A DNA stretch of 64,000 nt, taken from positions 186,001-250,000 of the forward strand of contig NZ_AP019781.1 of assembly GCF_019669965.1 (NCBI RefSeq), given 5' to 3'. The notes under the pieces are model-generated. The model made no database searches, was not told the DNA's origin, and worked only from the letters and a program-made list of their open reading frames with translations. The DNA is from Methanoculleus chikugoensis. Lineage in GTDB: Archaea > Halobacteriota > Methanomicrobia > Methanomicrobiales > Methanoculleaceae. Shown one piece after another: positions 16,932 to 25,710 of this stretch (positions are counted from its first letter, which is position 1; each line of letters opens with the position of its first letter). Both the position numbers and the translations under genes were made by a program.

Positions 16932-17708
16932 GTGGGCCGCGGTGAAGAGTACGAGCGGTTCGACCGCGAGATCGAGACGATGGGCGTCAGGATAAAAGAC
17001 GCCGATACCGTGAAGGTACGGGACGATGTCTTCGACGAGGTCACCCTCATCGCCCTCTACAAGCTCGTCCACAAGAAACTGATCTCGGCCATCGGCGGGC
17101 CGATCAGCACCGGAAAAGAGGCGAACGTCTTCTACGGGGAGCGCGACGGGCGGGGGCTTGCCATCAAGATATACCGCATCCAGACCGCGAACTTCAAGGC
17201 GATGACCGAGTACCTGGCGGGAGACCGCCGGTTCTCGAGCGTCCGGGGGACGCGCAAGGGCCTCATCTTTGCCTGGACGAAGAAAGAGTTCAGCAACCTC
17301 GCCCGGGCGCACGAAGCGGGGATCCCGGCCCCCGAACCGCTCGCGTTCGATCGAAACATCCTCTTGATGGAGTTCCTGGGCGAGGACGAGATGCCGTATC
17401 CGCAGCTCCGGAACGCCGAGGTAGAGGATTACGGGGCGGTATACCGCGAGATCCTCGGCTACGTGGAGCGGCTCTACCGGGAGGCGCGCCTGGTTCACGC
17501 CGACCTCTCCGAATACAATATCCTCTACCACGAGAAACCATACCTTATCGATATGGGACAGGCGGTCACCCTGGATCACCCGCGGGCGTCTGCGTTTCTG
17601 GTCCGGGATATCAAGAACCTCAATCGATACTTCTCCCGCTACTGCGACGTAGCCGACGAAGAGGAGATCATCAAAACGCTCGTCGGCACCGGACGCCGGG
17701 AGCCCTGA
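16932..17708 (+). CDS. rio1: RIO1-type serine kinase
   Basis: A 258-residue atypical protein kinase needed in archaea and eukaryotes for late 40S/30S subunit maturation. The nucleotide loop is STGKEANVFYG (about 57-67), the Lys is in LAIKIYRIQT, the catalytic loop is HADLSEYNILYH (about 190-201) and the metal-binding Asp is in LIDMGQAV (about 209). The start is GTG at 16932, seven bases after tyrS. The following gene encodes a Dim2-like KH protein, the usual partner of RIO kinases in rRNA maturation. Confidence 0.95.
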   Translation: MGRGEEYERFDREIETMGVRIKDADTVKVRDDVFDEVTLIALYKLVHKKLISAIGGPISTGKEANVFYGERDGRGLAIKIYRIQTANFKAMTEYLAGDRRFSSVRGTRKGLIFAWTKKEFSNLARAHEAGIPAPEPLAFDRNILLMEFLGEDEMPYPQLRNAEVEDYGAVYREILGYVERLYREARLVHADLSEYNILYHEKPYLIDMGQAVTLDHPRASAFLVRDIKNLNRYFSRYCDVADEEEIIKTLVGTGRREP

Positions 17709-17731
17709 ACACCGGAAGAAGGGATGCAACC

Positions 17732-18274
17732 ATGACCAGACAGGAGATGAAAGTTTCAGCAGCGAGGATCGGTGTACTCATCGGCAAGAGCGGGTCCACA
17801 AAACGCGAGATTGAAGAGAAGACCGGGATAACCCTCCGGATCGACAGCGAGGAGGGGCTTGTGACGCTCGAGGGGGAGGATCCCGTCGGCGTCATGACGG
17901 CGACGAACGTCGTCTCCGCGATCAACCGGGGGTTCTCGCCGGAGCGTGCGCTCCGGCTCCTCGACGACGAGGATATGATGCTCGATATCCTCGACCTTGC
18001 CGACCTCTCGGGGACGACCCGGCAGCTCGAACGGCTCCGGGGCCGGATCATCGGGAAGTCGGGGACGTCCCGCGCCCAGATCGAGGATATGACCACCACG
18101 GAGATCTCGGTCCAGGGTAAGACCGTCGCCATCATCGGTCTCCCTGACCGGGTCGAGACCGCGAGGAAGGCGATCGAGATGCTGATCCAGGGCGTGCCCC
18201 ACGAGAACGTCTACGCCTTCCTCGACCGGAAGAAGAAGGAAGCCAAGCAGGCGATGCTGGAGTACTACTCGTGA
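17732..18274 (+). CDS. Two-KH-domain RNA-binding protein (Dim2/Pno1-like)
   Basis: A 180-residue protein with two KH domains: GxxG loops [13 protein letters not shown] (about residues 13-25) and [14 protein letters not shown] (about 105-118). This is the archaeal homologue of eukaryotic Dim2/Pno1, which helps 3'-end processing and dimethylation of small-subunit rRNA. It follows rio1 by 23 bases in the same direction, as expected for a ribosome-biogenesis operon. Confidence 0.92.
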   Translation: MTRQEMKVSAARIGVLIGKSGSTKREIEEKTGITLRIDSEEGLVTLEGEDPVGVMTATNVVSAINRGFSPERALRLLDDEDMMLDILDLADLSGTTRQLERLRGRIIGKSGTSRAQIEDMTTTEISVQGKTVAIIGLPDRVETARKAIEMLIQGVPHENVYAFLDRKKKEAKQAMLEYYS

Positions 18275-18350
18275 TGCGGCAGGGCCGGACCGACCCTGCC
18301 CATGGCGATACTGGAGATATGCGGTTTGCAGTGGAAATGAAGGGGTACAC

Positions 18351-20489
18351 ATGGAGATAGCCGAACTCCCCATCCCGCCGGATCTCGCGGCCGGCTACGC
18401 TCGCCGCGGGATCACGGAACTCTACCCGCCGCAGGCCGCCTGCGTCGAAGCGGGCCTTTTTTCGGGAAAGAACCTCCTCGTCGCCATCCCCACCGCGAGC
18501 GGCAAGACCCTGGTCGCCGAGATGGCGATGCACCACCAGGTGGGGAGGGGCGGCAAGTGCCTCTACATCGTTCCCCTGCGAGCGCTCGCGAGCGAGAAGT
18601 TCGAGGAGTTCTCGGGGAAGGGTCTCCGCATCGGGATCGCCACCGGCGACTTCGATCGAAGGGACGAGTATCTCGGGAGGAACGACATCATCGTCGCGAC
18701 GAGCGAGAAGGTGGACTCGCTCCTGCGGAACCGGACGCCGTGGCTCGCGGAGATCAGCCTGCTCGTCGTCGACGAGGTCCACCTCATCGACGACCCATCG
18801 CGAGGAGCGACGCTTGAGATGGTGATCGCAAAACTCCGCCACAAGAACCCCGGGATGCAGATCATCGCCCTCTCGGCGACCATCGGGAACCCTGCCGATC
18901 TCGCCGGGTGGCTGGACGCCGAACTCATCGAGAGCGAGTGGCGGCCGGTCGATCTCCGGGAAGGAGTCTTCCTCGAGGACGGCATCCGGTTTGCCGACAG
19001 CATCCGGGAGGTCGAGCGCAAGAGCAAGTACGAGGATTTGGACCTCGTCCTCGACACGGTCGCGGAGGGCGGCCAGTGCCTGGTCTTCGTCAGCTCGAGG
19101 AAGAACGCCGAAGCGTTCGCGAAACGCGCGGCATCCGGCCTGAAACTGGCAAACCCCGTCCTCGCCGGCTACGCCGATAAGATACGGTCGAGCGCCTCGA
19201 CCGACATGGGAAAGACCCTCGCCGCCTGCGTCGCGCAGGGAGCGGCGTTCCACCACGCAGGGCTCTCACGGGAGGAGCGGCGGATCGTCGAACAAGGTTT
19301 CCGTGAGGGGCAGATCAAGGTCATCTCCTCCACCCCGACGCTTGCGGCCGGCCTGAACCTCCCCGCCCGGCGGGTGATCGTCCGCGACTACCTCCGGTTC
19401 AACGCCGGGGAGGGGATGATGCCGATCCCGGTCCGGGAGTACCGGCAGATGGCCGGGCGGGCCGGGCGACCGCGCCTCGACCCCTACGGGGAGGCCGTCC
19501 TGATCGCGAAGTCCGAGGAGATGGTCGACGAGCTCTTCGACTACTACATCGAGGCGATGGCAGAGGACGTCCGGAGCCGGTGCGCGGAAGAGGCGGTCCT
19601 CTGCACCCACGTCCTCTCGCTCATCGCGACCGGGTTCGCCCGCGAGACAGGCGAGGTGCTCGGGTTCATGGACGGGACGTTCTACGCCTACCAGGGCGAG
19701 AGCCCGCGTGCGCTGAAACGGGCGGTCGACCGGGTCCTCGAGTTCCTGCGGGAAGCGGAGATGATCACCGAGGTGGGGGAGTGGCTCGAGACGACCGAGT
19801 ACGGGTCGCTCGTCTCCCGGCTCTACATCGATCCCCGGAGCGCCGAGGTGATCGTGAACGCGATGACGCACCGGAAGGGGTATACCGATATCGGCTTCCT
19901 CCACCTCCTCTGCACGACGCCGGATATGCCGACGCTCTTTGTCCGCAAAAACGACATGTACGCCCTCGACCGGTTCCTCGCCGACCACCGGGACGAACTC
20001 TGGATGGAGATCCCCTGGGACGCGGGCGAGGAGTTCGACCGGAGCCTCAAGACCGCGCTCCTCCTCGCCGACTGGGCGGACGAGGTGGGGGAAGACGTGA
20101 TCTGCGAGCGCTACGGTGTCGGGCCGGGCGACGTCTACGGGATGGTAGAGAGCGTGGCCTGGCTGGTTCACGCGAGCCGCCACCTCGCCGGGCTCTTTTC
20201 CCCGCACCTCGCGGGCCCCATCGAGGAGATGGAGCTCCGGACCAAGCACGGGATCAAGAAGGAACTCCTGCCGCTCATCAAACTCCGCGGGATCGGGCGC
20301 GTCCGGGCCCGCCGGCTCTTCAACAACGGTATCGGCTCGATCGAGGCGCTCCGGGAGGCGGGATCCGAAAAGGTCGGAAAGATCCTCGGGCAGGGGATCG
20401 CCGCCCAGATATTCGATCAGCTCGAGGGAAGACGGGAGGAGATCGCGGAGTCCGGCGAGGAGCAGTCGACCCTCTCCCGGTTCAGGTGA
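18351..20489 (+). CDS. hel308: ATP-dependent DNA helicase Hel308
   Basis: A 712-residue superfamily 2 helicase that unwinds lagging strands at stalled forks in archaea. Motif I PTASGKT is at about residue 47, motif II DEVH at about 141, motif III SAT at about 175 and motif [11 protein letters not shown] at about 366. The winged-helix and ratchet domains follow, and a helix-hairpin-helix ([15 protein letters not shown]) lies near residue 645. Length and order match Hel308. The stop is directly followed by the Cgi121 gene. Confidence 0.96.
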   Translation: MEIAELPIPPDLAAGYARRGITELYPPQAACVEAGLFSGKNLLVAIPTASGKTLVAEMAMHHQVGRGGKCLYIVPLRALASEKFEEFSGKGLRIGIATGDFDRRDEYLGRNDIIVATSEKVDSLLRNRTPWLAEISLLVVDEVHLIDDPSRGATLEMVIAKLRHKNPGMQIIALSATIGNPADLAGWLDAELIESEWRPVDLREGVFLEDGIRFADSIREVERKSKYEDLDLVLDTVAEGGQCLVFVSSRKNAEAFAKRAASGLKLANPVLAGYADKIRSSASTDMGKTLAACVAQGAAFHHAGLSREERRIVEQGFREGQIKVISSTPTLAAGLNLPARRVIVRDYLRFNAGEGMMPIPVREYRQMAGRAGRPRLDPYGEAVLIAKSEEMVDELFDYYIEAMAEDVRSRCAEEAVLCTHVLSLIATGFARETGEVLGFMDGTFYAYQGESPRALKRAVDRVLEFLREAEMITEVGEWLETTEYGSLVSRLYIDPRSAEVIVNAMTHRKGYTDIGFLHLLCTTPDMPTLFVRKNDMYALDRFLADHRDELWMEIPWDAGEEFDRSLKTALLLADWADEVGEDVICERYGVGPGDVYGMVESVAWLVHASRHLAGLFSPHLAGPIEEMELRTKHGIKKELLPLIKLRGIGRVRARRLFNNGIGSIEALREAGSEKVGKILGQGIAAQIFDQLEGRREEIAESGEEQSTLSRFR

Positions 20490-20495
20490 ATGAAT

Positions 20496-21017
20496 ATGAC
20501 AGAAAGAGAGTTACCATGCGAGATCTACCGGGCGGTCTTCACGGTCGACGACAACGCCGCCTTTCTCCAGGAGATCCGAACAATCGCCGACGAGTTTGAG
20601 ACCCACATCATCCTCTTCGACGCCGACCGTCTGGCCGGACGGGATCATGTCGAGGCGGCGCTCCGGCACGCCCGGCGGTCCTGGGCCGGCGGCGAGCCGA
20701 TCGCGAACTCGCTTGAGATGGAGGCGCTCCTCTACGCCGCGGGAACCCGGCAGTGCCAGGTGGCCTCGTCGTTCGGGATTCACCCGGGCGAGAACCGCTC
20801 ATACGTCGCCGTCTGCCCGCCGGCGCCCGGCGTCCGGGACCGGCTGGCCGGCCTTGTCCGGTTCGTCGACGATGACTGGGAGGAGATCGATCCCGCGAAG
20901 CGGGCGCTTCTTGCGGAACTCTTCGCGATCACCCCCGAGGAGGTTGCCGTGGTCGGCGAGGAGCGGTTCCGCGAACTCGTTCTCGAACGGGTGGCGCTCC
21001 TCGACGTCTACCGCTGA
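20496..21017 (+). CDS. cgi121: KEOPS complex subunit Cgi121
   Basis: A 173-residue protein matching archaeal Cgi121, which binds the tRNA CCA tail and helps KEOPS make the t6A modification. The conserved block is SLEMEALLYAAGTRQCQVASSFGI split around residues 74-95, and residues 35-65 hold the HIILFDADRLAGRDHVEAAL region. ATG at 20490 directly follows the hel308 stop; ATG at 20496 is preferred because AGGTGA lies six bases before it. The position behind hel308 is common in methanogens. Confidence 0.88.
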   Translation: MTERELPCEIYRAVFTVDDNAAFLQEIRTIADEFETHIILFDADRLAGRDHVEAALRHARRSWAGGEPIANSLEMEALLYAAGTRQCQVASSFGIHPGENRSYVAVCPPAPGVRDRLAGLVRFVDDDWEEIDPAKRALLAELFAITPEEVAVVGEERFRELVLERVALLDVYR

Positions 21018-21033
21018 CTTAGACAAATTTCTT

Positions 21034-21052
21034 TTTCGCGGTTTCGCGTGAG
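21034..21052. repeat. Short copy of the dispersed TTCGCGG palindrome family
   Basis: TTTCGCGGTTTCGCGTGAG lies just after cgi121. It matches one arm of the longer copies at 38464-38535 and 52992-53079. Confidence 0.5.
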
Positions 21053-21087
21053 ACTTTGCCGCTACCCTTCGCAGGTAAAACGGCGCA

Positions 21088-21585
21088 CTACCGCTGACCG
21101 GCCCCGGCGTGGGTCAGGATGTGCCGGATCTCGGGGATGATGATCTCGTTTGCGGCGAGGGTGACCGCCTTCGTCGATCCCGGGATGCAGAAGATCGCAC
21201 GGCCGCCGACGACCCCGGCGATCGCCCGCGAGAGGATCGCGGCCGTCCCGATCTCTTCGTAACTCTTCAGCCGGAAGAGTTCCCCGAATCCATCGATCGT
21301 CTTTTCAAGGAGCGGCGCGACGGCTTCGATGGTCACGTCGTCGGCGGTGAGCCCGGTGCCCCCGGTAACGATGACACAGGTTGCACGCGAAAGCGCCGCG
21401 CGGACCTCGGCGCGGATCCGTTCCCGGTCGTCGGGAACGATCGCGTAGTGAGTCACCTCGATCTCTGCGGCCGCTAGGAGGTCGGTGAGCGCCTTCCCGC
21501 TGGCGTCGGTCTCGGGTTTCCGGGTCGAGGAGACGGTGATGACGGCACCGGTCACGGTGAGCTGTTTATGATGGCTGCTGTCCAT
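21088..21585 (-). CDS. moaB: MoaB/Mog-family molybdopterin adenylyltransferase
   Basis: A 165-residue MoCF-binding protein, which activates molybdopterin with ATP before metal insertion. The signature VIVTGGTGLTADDVT (about residues 71-85), a DGFGELFRLKSYEEIG block and the IFCIPGSTKAV loop are all present. Methanogens need it for the molybdenum or tungsten pterin of formylmethanofuran and formate dehydrogenases. It is transcribed away from the origin region. Confidence 0.92.
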   Translation of the reverse strand: MDSSHHKQLTVTGAVITVSSTRKPETDASGKALTDLLAAAEIEVTHYAIVPDDRERIRAEVRAALSRATCVIVTGGTGLTADDVTIEAVAPLLEKTIDGFGELFRLKSYEEIGTAAILSRAIAGVVGGRAIFCIPGSTKAVTLAANEIIIPEIRHILTHAGAGQR

Positions 21586-21652
21586 AGGATCTTCCAGTAC
21601 CCCTGTATCACGTATTTTACTTCATTCTATCCCCTGTTTTAGGGAGTTCAAT

Positions 21653-21680
21653 CCCCGACCCCTTTGTTTCGTGTGGAGAA
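21653..21680 (-). promoter_or_regulatory. Origin recognition box A (inverted)
   Basis: Read on the minus strand this is CTCCACACGAAACAAAGGGG followed by TCGGGG, the same sequence as box B apart from two bases in the left arm. It resembles the archaeal ORB consensus: a TTCCA dyad, then GAAACxAAGGGG. It faces box B across the AT-rich region next to cdc6. Confidence 0.75.
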
Positions 21681-22120
21681 AGAGAGGGCGCTGCGGGCCG
21701 GGAGACGGAGAGGGTGGAGAGGAGAGGAGCCGGAATACAGGGTTTCCGGAGAAGAAACTCGTCGATCAGGGGGAATTGACGAGATCGCTCTCATGAGGAT
21801 GAGTGGATGGAATGGAGCGGGATAGGTCGGATCAAGGCGAAGATGAGTGGATGGAATGGATCGGGACAGGTCGGATCAAGGCGAAGATGAGTGGATAGAA
21901 TAGAGCGGGATAGGTCGGATCAAGGCGAAGATGAGCGGATAGAATAGAGCGGGATAGGTCGGATCAAGGCGAAGATGAGTGGATTCAGGTCAGGATGGAA
22001 CGTAACAGGACGGGGTTGGAAGGAGATGGGATGAGATGAGGCCGGGAGAGAAGGAATGAAGTTGAGAAGAAGTGGATCGGAACGGTGATCAGGCAGGAGA
22101 TGTGATTGGATCTCTGGCTG
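21671..22120. other. Purine-rich origin segment
   Basis: For about 450 bases the plus strand is mostly G and A, with few pyrimidines. It includes the 44-bp tandem repeat. At about 22110-22140 the bias flips and the plus strand becomes T/C-rich. No plausible gene occupies the segment. Confidence 0.7.
21798..21985. repeat. 44-bp tandem repeat, four copies plus a partial fifth
   Basis: Copies start at 21798, 21842, 21886 and 21930 (period exactly 44), with a partial copy from 21974. Each begins GATGAGTGGAT (GATGAGCGGAT in copy 4) and ends GGATCAAGGCGAA. Copies differ at a few positions, mainly G/A exchanges in the GGAATGG part. It lies between ORB A and the AT-rich region, so it is probably an iteron-like part of the origin. 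Confidence 0.9.
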
Positions 22121-22139
22121 GGTGAACTGTTCCAGGGCT

Positions 22140-22376
22140 ATCTGTTCTCGTTACATCTCTACTGTCTATTTTCCATTAAACTCCTTATTACCGTTTTTTT
22201 TACAAATAAAACTTTCTAATCTCTCCATTATGCTTTTCTGCCACTTTTATCCCTTTATTATCCTTTTAATCTCTTCTTTCCCTCCTATAATCTGTTTTAT
22301 CCCTGATTTTTGCGTTTTCTTTTCTCTGTACTTATACGATAAAACTTTATATCTTGAGTTGCAGAGGTACACATGA
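22140..22376. other. AT-rich candidate duplex unwinding element
   Basis: About 240 bases of markedly AT-rich DNA whose plus strand is T/C-rich, with runs such as TTTTTTTTACAAATAAAAC and TTTATCCCTTTATTATCC. It lies between inverted ORBs A and B and upstream of cdc6, the position expected for the melting region. An open frame through it gives only a low-complexity hydrophobic peptide and is not a gene. Confidence 0.7.
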
Positions 22377-22400
22377 CTATTGTCATCAGTTTTTGAACGA

Positions 22401-22420
22401 ACGATACACCCGTGTATCGT
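22401..22420. repeat. Inverted repeat beside ORB B
   Basis: ACGATACAC and its exact complement GTGTATCGT are separated by CC. The dyad lies 6 bases before ORB B, between it and the AT-rich region. It could be an origin protein site or extrude a cruciform. Confidence 0.65.
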
Positions 22421-22426
22421 CATCAG

Positions 22427-22454
22427 GTTTCCACTCGAAACAAAGGGGTCGGGG
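22427..22454 (+). promoter_or_regulatory. Origin recognition box B
   Basis: TTTCCACTCGAAACAAAGGG followed by GTCGGGG. It is the mirror partner of box A and points towards cdc6. It has the ORB dyad plus G-string layout bound by Orc1/Cdc6 in other euryarchaea. Confidence 0.78.
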
Positions 22455-22531
22455 CGATCCCATCAGTTCCCTTCCCCCTCCCTCTTAACCTGACCGGGTT
22501 GTCGGGATCTCCTGGTGATCCGGTGTCTAGA

Positions 22532-22557
22532 GTTCCACTGGAAACGAAGGGGTTATC
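22532..22557 (+). promoter_or_regulatory. Origin recognition box C
   Basis: GTTCCACTGGAAACGAAGGG followed by GTTATC, the best match to the general archaeal ORB consensus in the window. It lies 75 bases upstream of the cdc6 start and so may also autoregulate cdc6. Confidence 0.8.
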
Positions 22558-22588
22558 AGTCCCTAAAGCGATCATATTAAGAGACCTC

Positions 22589-22607
22589 GACACGAAAATT
22601 TCGTGTC
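22589..22607. promoter_or_regulatory. Perfect inverted repeat upstream of cdc6
   Basis: GACACGAAA-A-TTTCGTGTC, 9-bp arms around one base, ends 23 bases before the cdc6 ATG and just after an AT-rich CATATTAAG stretch that may be its TATA box. It is a candidate operator or leader hairpin. Confidence 0.55.
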
Positions 22608-22630
22608 CTGCTGACCTCCCCGGTGACACC

Positions 22631-23914
22631 ATGTCGGACGATAAAACGAGCCCAATGGGGTTATTCAAAAAATACCTGACCAATAGACGTATATTCAAGA
22701 ATAGGGAAGTGCTCCGTCACAACTATCGTCCCCAGATCCTTCCTCACCGGAAGCCCCAGATCGACGAACTCGCCTCCATTCTCGCACCTGCCCTTACGAA
22801 TGAGACTCCCTCAAACATTCTCATCTACGGCAAGACCGGGACCGGAAAGACCGCATCAGCCCGGTACGTCGGGACGGAACTTGAGAACGCGAGCGTCCTC
22901 GCCGGGACGAAGTGCAGGATCGTCCACCTCAACTGCGAGGTGATCGACACCCAATACCGGGTCCTCGCCCAGATCGCGAACGGTCTCGACGACGCCGACG
23001 ATCACCCGAGCGACACCCCCCGGACAGTCATCCCGATGACCGGGTGGCCGACCGACCAGGTCTACATGGAGCTCAAAAACCAGCTCGAGAGCATCGGCGG
23101 GGTCATGGTCATCATCCTCGACGAGATCGACAAACTCGTGAAGAAGAGCGGCGACGACACCCTCTACAACCTCACCCGGATCAACTCCGACCTCAAGTTT
23201 GCGAAGGTGAGCATCATCGGGATCTCGAACGATCTCCGGTTCACCGATTTCCTGGACCCCCGTGTCCTCTCTTCGCTCTCCGAAGAGGAGATCGTCTTCC
23301 CCCCCTACAACGCCCCGCAGCTCTGCGACATCCTCCAGCAGAGGGCGGATATGGCGTTCGTCGACGGCGCGCTCGACGAGACGGTCATCCCGCTCTGTGC
23401 GGCGCTCGCGGCCCAGGAGCACGGCGACGCACGGCGGGCGCTCGATCTCCTCCGGGTCTCGGGCGAACTCGCGGACCGCGAGAACGCCGCGGGCGTGACC
23501 GAGAAGCACGTCCGGATGGCCCAGGAGAAGATCGAGACCGACAGCATGGTCGAGTGCATCTCCACCCTCCCGACCCAGAGCAAGGCGGTTCTCTACGCGA
23601 TGCTGATCCTGGAGCAGATGGGCAAACGGATCTTCACGAGCGGCGAGGTCACGGTGGTCTACCGCGAGATCGCCCGGATCATCGATCTCGACGTTCTGAC
23701 GCACCGCCGGATCACCGACCTCATCTCCGAACTCAACATGCTCGGCGTCATCAACACCCGGGTCATATCGCGGGGCCGCTACGGCCGGACGAAGGAGATG
23801 TGGTTCGACGCAACGACGAGCAAGATCGAGGAGGTCGTCACGCGCGACCCGAGGCTCGATGACGAAAGGCTCAAGAAACTCGATATCAACCGACTGAGAG
23901 CAATGTTCAGGTGA
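22631..23914 (+). CDS. cdc6: Orc1/Cdc6 replication initiator
   Basis: A 427-residue AAA+ initiator that binds ORBs and loads MCM. Walker A YGKTGTGKTA is near residue 67, Walker B VIILDEIDKL near 161 and sensor 1 ISNDLRF near 199. A C-terminal winged helix starts at about 330. The ATG at 22631 follows GGTGA at a spacing of four and gives the usual N-terminus. The frame is open further upstream, but that part is the ORB-bearing leader. Its place beside the inverted ORBs marks this as the initiator of the local origin. Confidence 0.96.
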   Translation: MSDDKTSPMGLFKKYLTNRRIFKNREVLRHNYRPQILPHRKPQIDELASILAPALTNETPSNILIYGKTGTGKTASARYVGTELENASVLAGTKCRIVHLNCEVIDTQYRVLAQIANGLDDADDHPSDTPRTVIPMTGWPTDQVYMELKNQLESIGGVMVIILDEIDKLVKKSGDDTLYNLTRINSDLKFAKVSIIGISNDLRFTDFLDPRVLSSLSEEEIVFPPYNAPQLCDILQQRADMAFVDGALDETVIPLCAALAAQEHGDARRALDLLRVSGELADRENAAGVTEKHVRMAQEKIETDSMVECISTLPTQSKAVLYAMLILEQMGKRIFTSGEVTVVYREIARIIDLDVLTHRRITDLISELNMLGVINTRVISRGRYGRTKEMWFDATTSKIEEVVTRDPRLDDERLKKLDINRLRAMFR

Positions 23915-23918
23915 AACT

Positions 23919-24410
23919 ATGGACGAGAAGGACCGTATCCTCCTCCACCTCCTGGAGGAGAACTGCCGCACCCCCCTAAGCGAACTTGCGGTGCTGGCCG
24001 AGATGAGCGAAGAGGACGTAAAAGACCGGATCGGCCGGCTGGAAACGGACGGGGTCGTCCGCCGCTACGGGGCGGTCGTCGACTGGGAGCGGGCCGGCGA
24101 CGGAAACGTCGCTGCGGTGATCGAGCTCAAAGTCTCGCCCGAGCGGGACTTCGGCTACGACCGGATTGCCGAGCGGATCGCCCGGTTCCCGCAGGTCCGG
24201 TCGCTCCGCCTGATGACCGGCGCGTACGACCTCCAGCTCCTGGTCACCGGGCCGAGCATGCACGAGATCGCGCGGTTTGTCTCCGAGCAGATCGCCCCGA
24301 TGGACCGGATCCGCGAGACGGCGACGCACATCATCATGAAGACCTACAAGGAGAACGGGACCGCCTTCGCCGGGCGCGAAGAGGTCGAGCGTCTCCCCTA
24401 CTCGTTCTGA
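23919..24410 (+). CDS. Lrp/AsnC-family transcription regulator
   Basis: A 163-residue protein with an N-terminal winged helix (LSELAVLAEMSEEDVKDRIGRLE, about residues 19-41) and a C-terminal RAM ligand-binding domain (VAAVIELKVSP, then RSLRLMTGAYDLQLLVTGPS). It starts 4 bases after cdc6 and ends 10 bases before the aminotransferase, so the three genes can share a transcript. It probably senses an amino acid and may control the adjacent aminotransferase. Confidence 0.92.
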   Translation: MDEKDRILLHLLEENCRTPLSELAVLAEMSEEDVKDRIGRLETDGVVRRYGAVVDWERAGDGNVAAVIELKVSPERDFGYDRIAERIARFPQVRSLRLMTGAYDLQLLVTGPSMHEIARFVSEQIAPMDRIRETATHIIMKTYKENGTAFAGREEVERLPYSF

Positions 24411-24420
24411 GGTGAGGTGC

Positions 24421-25581
24421 ATGAGGGACTTCGTCTCGAAACGGGCCCGCGCCATACCTCCATCGGGTATCCGCAAGTTCTTTGATATCGCCCAGACGAT
24501 GGAAGACGTCATATCCCTGGGCGTCGGCGAACCTGACTTCGTGACCCCCTGGTGCGTCTGCGAGGCGTCCATCTACTCGATCGAGCAGGGATCGACCGCG
24601 TACACCTCGAACAAGGGGACGCCCCAGCTCCGGGACGCTATCAGCCGCTACCTCGATACCCGCTTCTCCACCCGTTACGATCCCGAAGCGGAGATGATCG
24701 TCACCTGCGGCGTCTCGGAAGCGGCCGATATTTCCATCCGGGCCGTCACGGATCCCGGTGACGAGATCCTGGTCGCCGAGCCCTGTTACGTCTCCTACAA
24801 CCCCTGCGTCTCCCTTGCCGGTGGAATCCCGGTGCCCGTCCTCTGCCGGGCGAAAGACGAGTTCCGGCTGACGGCCGACGCGCTCGCGGAGAGCATCACC
24901 CCGAAGACGAAGGCGCTGATTGCAAACTTCCCGAACAACCCCACCGGCGGGGTGATGGAGGAGAGGGACTGGCGCGGCATCGCCGATCTCCTCGTCGACC
25001 ACGACCTCCTCCTCATCAGCGACGAGGTTTACGCCGAGCTCACCTACGACGGCGACCACTTCTCGCCGGCACGGCTCCCGGAACTCCGGGACCGGACGAT
25101 CACCCTGAACGGGTTCTCGAAGGCCTTCGCCATGACCGGGTGGCGGATCGGCTACCTCTGCGCCCCGCCCGAGATCACCGCGGCGGCGTTGAAGATTCAC
25201 CAGTACGTCGCGCTCTGCGCCCCCGTCATGGGCCAGATCGCGGCGTACGAAGCGCTCCGGATCGGGGAGGCCGAGAAGGACGCCATGGTCCGGGAGTACC
25301 GTCTCCGGCGCAATCTCTTCGTCGACGGGCTGAACAACCTCGGCCTTACCTGCCACGTCCCGAAGGGTGCGTTCTACGCTTTCCCATCGGTGGAGAGCAC
25401 CGGCATGACCGATGTCGAGTTTGCGGAGGGGCTTTTACGCGAGCAGCACGTCGCGGTCGTCCCGGGGAGCGCCCTCGGCCCCTCCGGCGCCGGGCACGTG
25501 CGGTGCGCCTACGCCGTCTCGCGGGACGATCTCAAGGAGGCTCTCTCCCGGATGGGAACCTTTTTGGAATCGTTAAAATAA
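24421..25581 (+). CDS. Class I/II PLP aminotransferase
   Basis: A 386-residue fold type I aminotransferase. The pyridoxal-phosphate Lys is in the block [17 protein letters not shown] (about residue 233), with NFPNNPTGG, SDEVYAELTY and the C-terminal HVRCAYA segment with its substrate Arg also present. The substrate is probably aspartate or an aromatic amino acid; the sequence does not decide. ATG at 24421 follows GAGGTGAGGTG. It belongs to the cdc6-Lrp-aminotransferase string. A paralogue lies at 55776-56906. Confidence 0.93.
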   Translation: MRDFVSKRARAIPPSGIRKFFDIAQTMEDVISLGVGEPDFVTPWCVCEASIYSIEQGSTAYTSNKGTPQLRDAISRYLDTRFSTRYDPEAEMIVTCGVSEAADISIRAVTDPGDEILVAEPCYVSYNPCVSLAGGIPVPVLCRAKDEFRLTADALAESITPKTKALIANFPNNPTGGVMEERDWRGIADLLVDHDLLLISDEVYAELTYDGDHFSPARLPELRDRTITLNGFSKAFAMTGWRIGYLCAPPEITAAALKIHQYVALCAPVMGQIAAYEALRIGEAEKDAMVREYRLRRNLFVDGLNNLGLTCHVPKGAFYAFPSVESTGMTDVEFAEGLLREQHVAVVPGSALGPSGAGHVRCAYAVSRDDLKEALSRMGTFLESLK

Positions 25582-25687
25582 AAATACCTCCATAAATATC
25601 TTCAAACGAAAATCAAAACCCTTTTATCCGAGATCGCTGCCCGGGCAACCGACAGCCTGATGTCCGACAGAGGAATGACGGATGGAG

Positions 25688-25710
25688 AACCCCTTTATTT
25701 CCACTGGAGA
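25688..25710 (-). promoter_or_regulatory. Origin recognition box D (inverted)
   Basis: On the minus strand it reads CTCCAGTGGAAATAAAGGGG then TT, matching the ORB consensus at nearly every position. It faces away from ORB E. Confidence 0.65.

Noticed and set aside
22122-22376. An 84-residue hydrophobic ORF in the origin
   Set aside because: Its composition follows from the T/C-rich strand; no ribosome binding site, no third-position bias, and it fills the AT-rich region expected to be non-coding.
22412-22630. Possible 73-residue N-terminal extension of Cdc6
   Set aside because: The extension runs through ORBs B and C and a dyad; the ATG at 22631 has a ribosome binding site and gives the family length.
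23976-25356. Long antisense frames opposite the Lrp and aminotransferase genes
   Set aside because: They show no family motif, while the plus-strand genes have intact conserved blocks.
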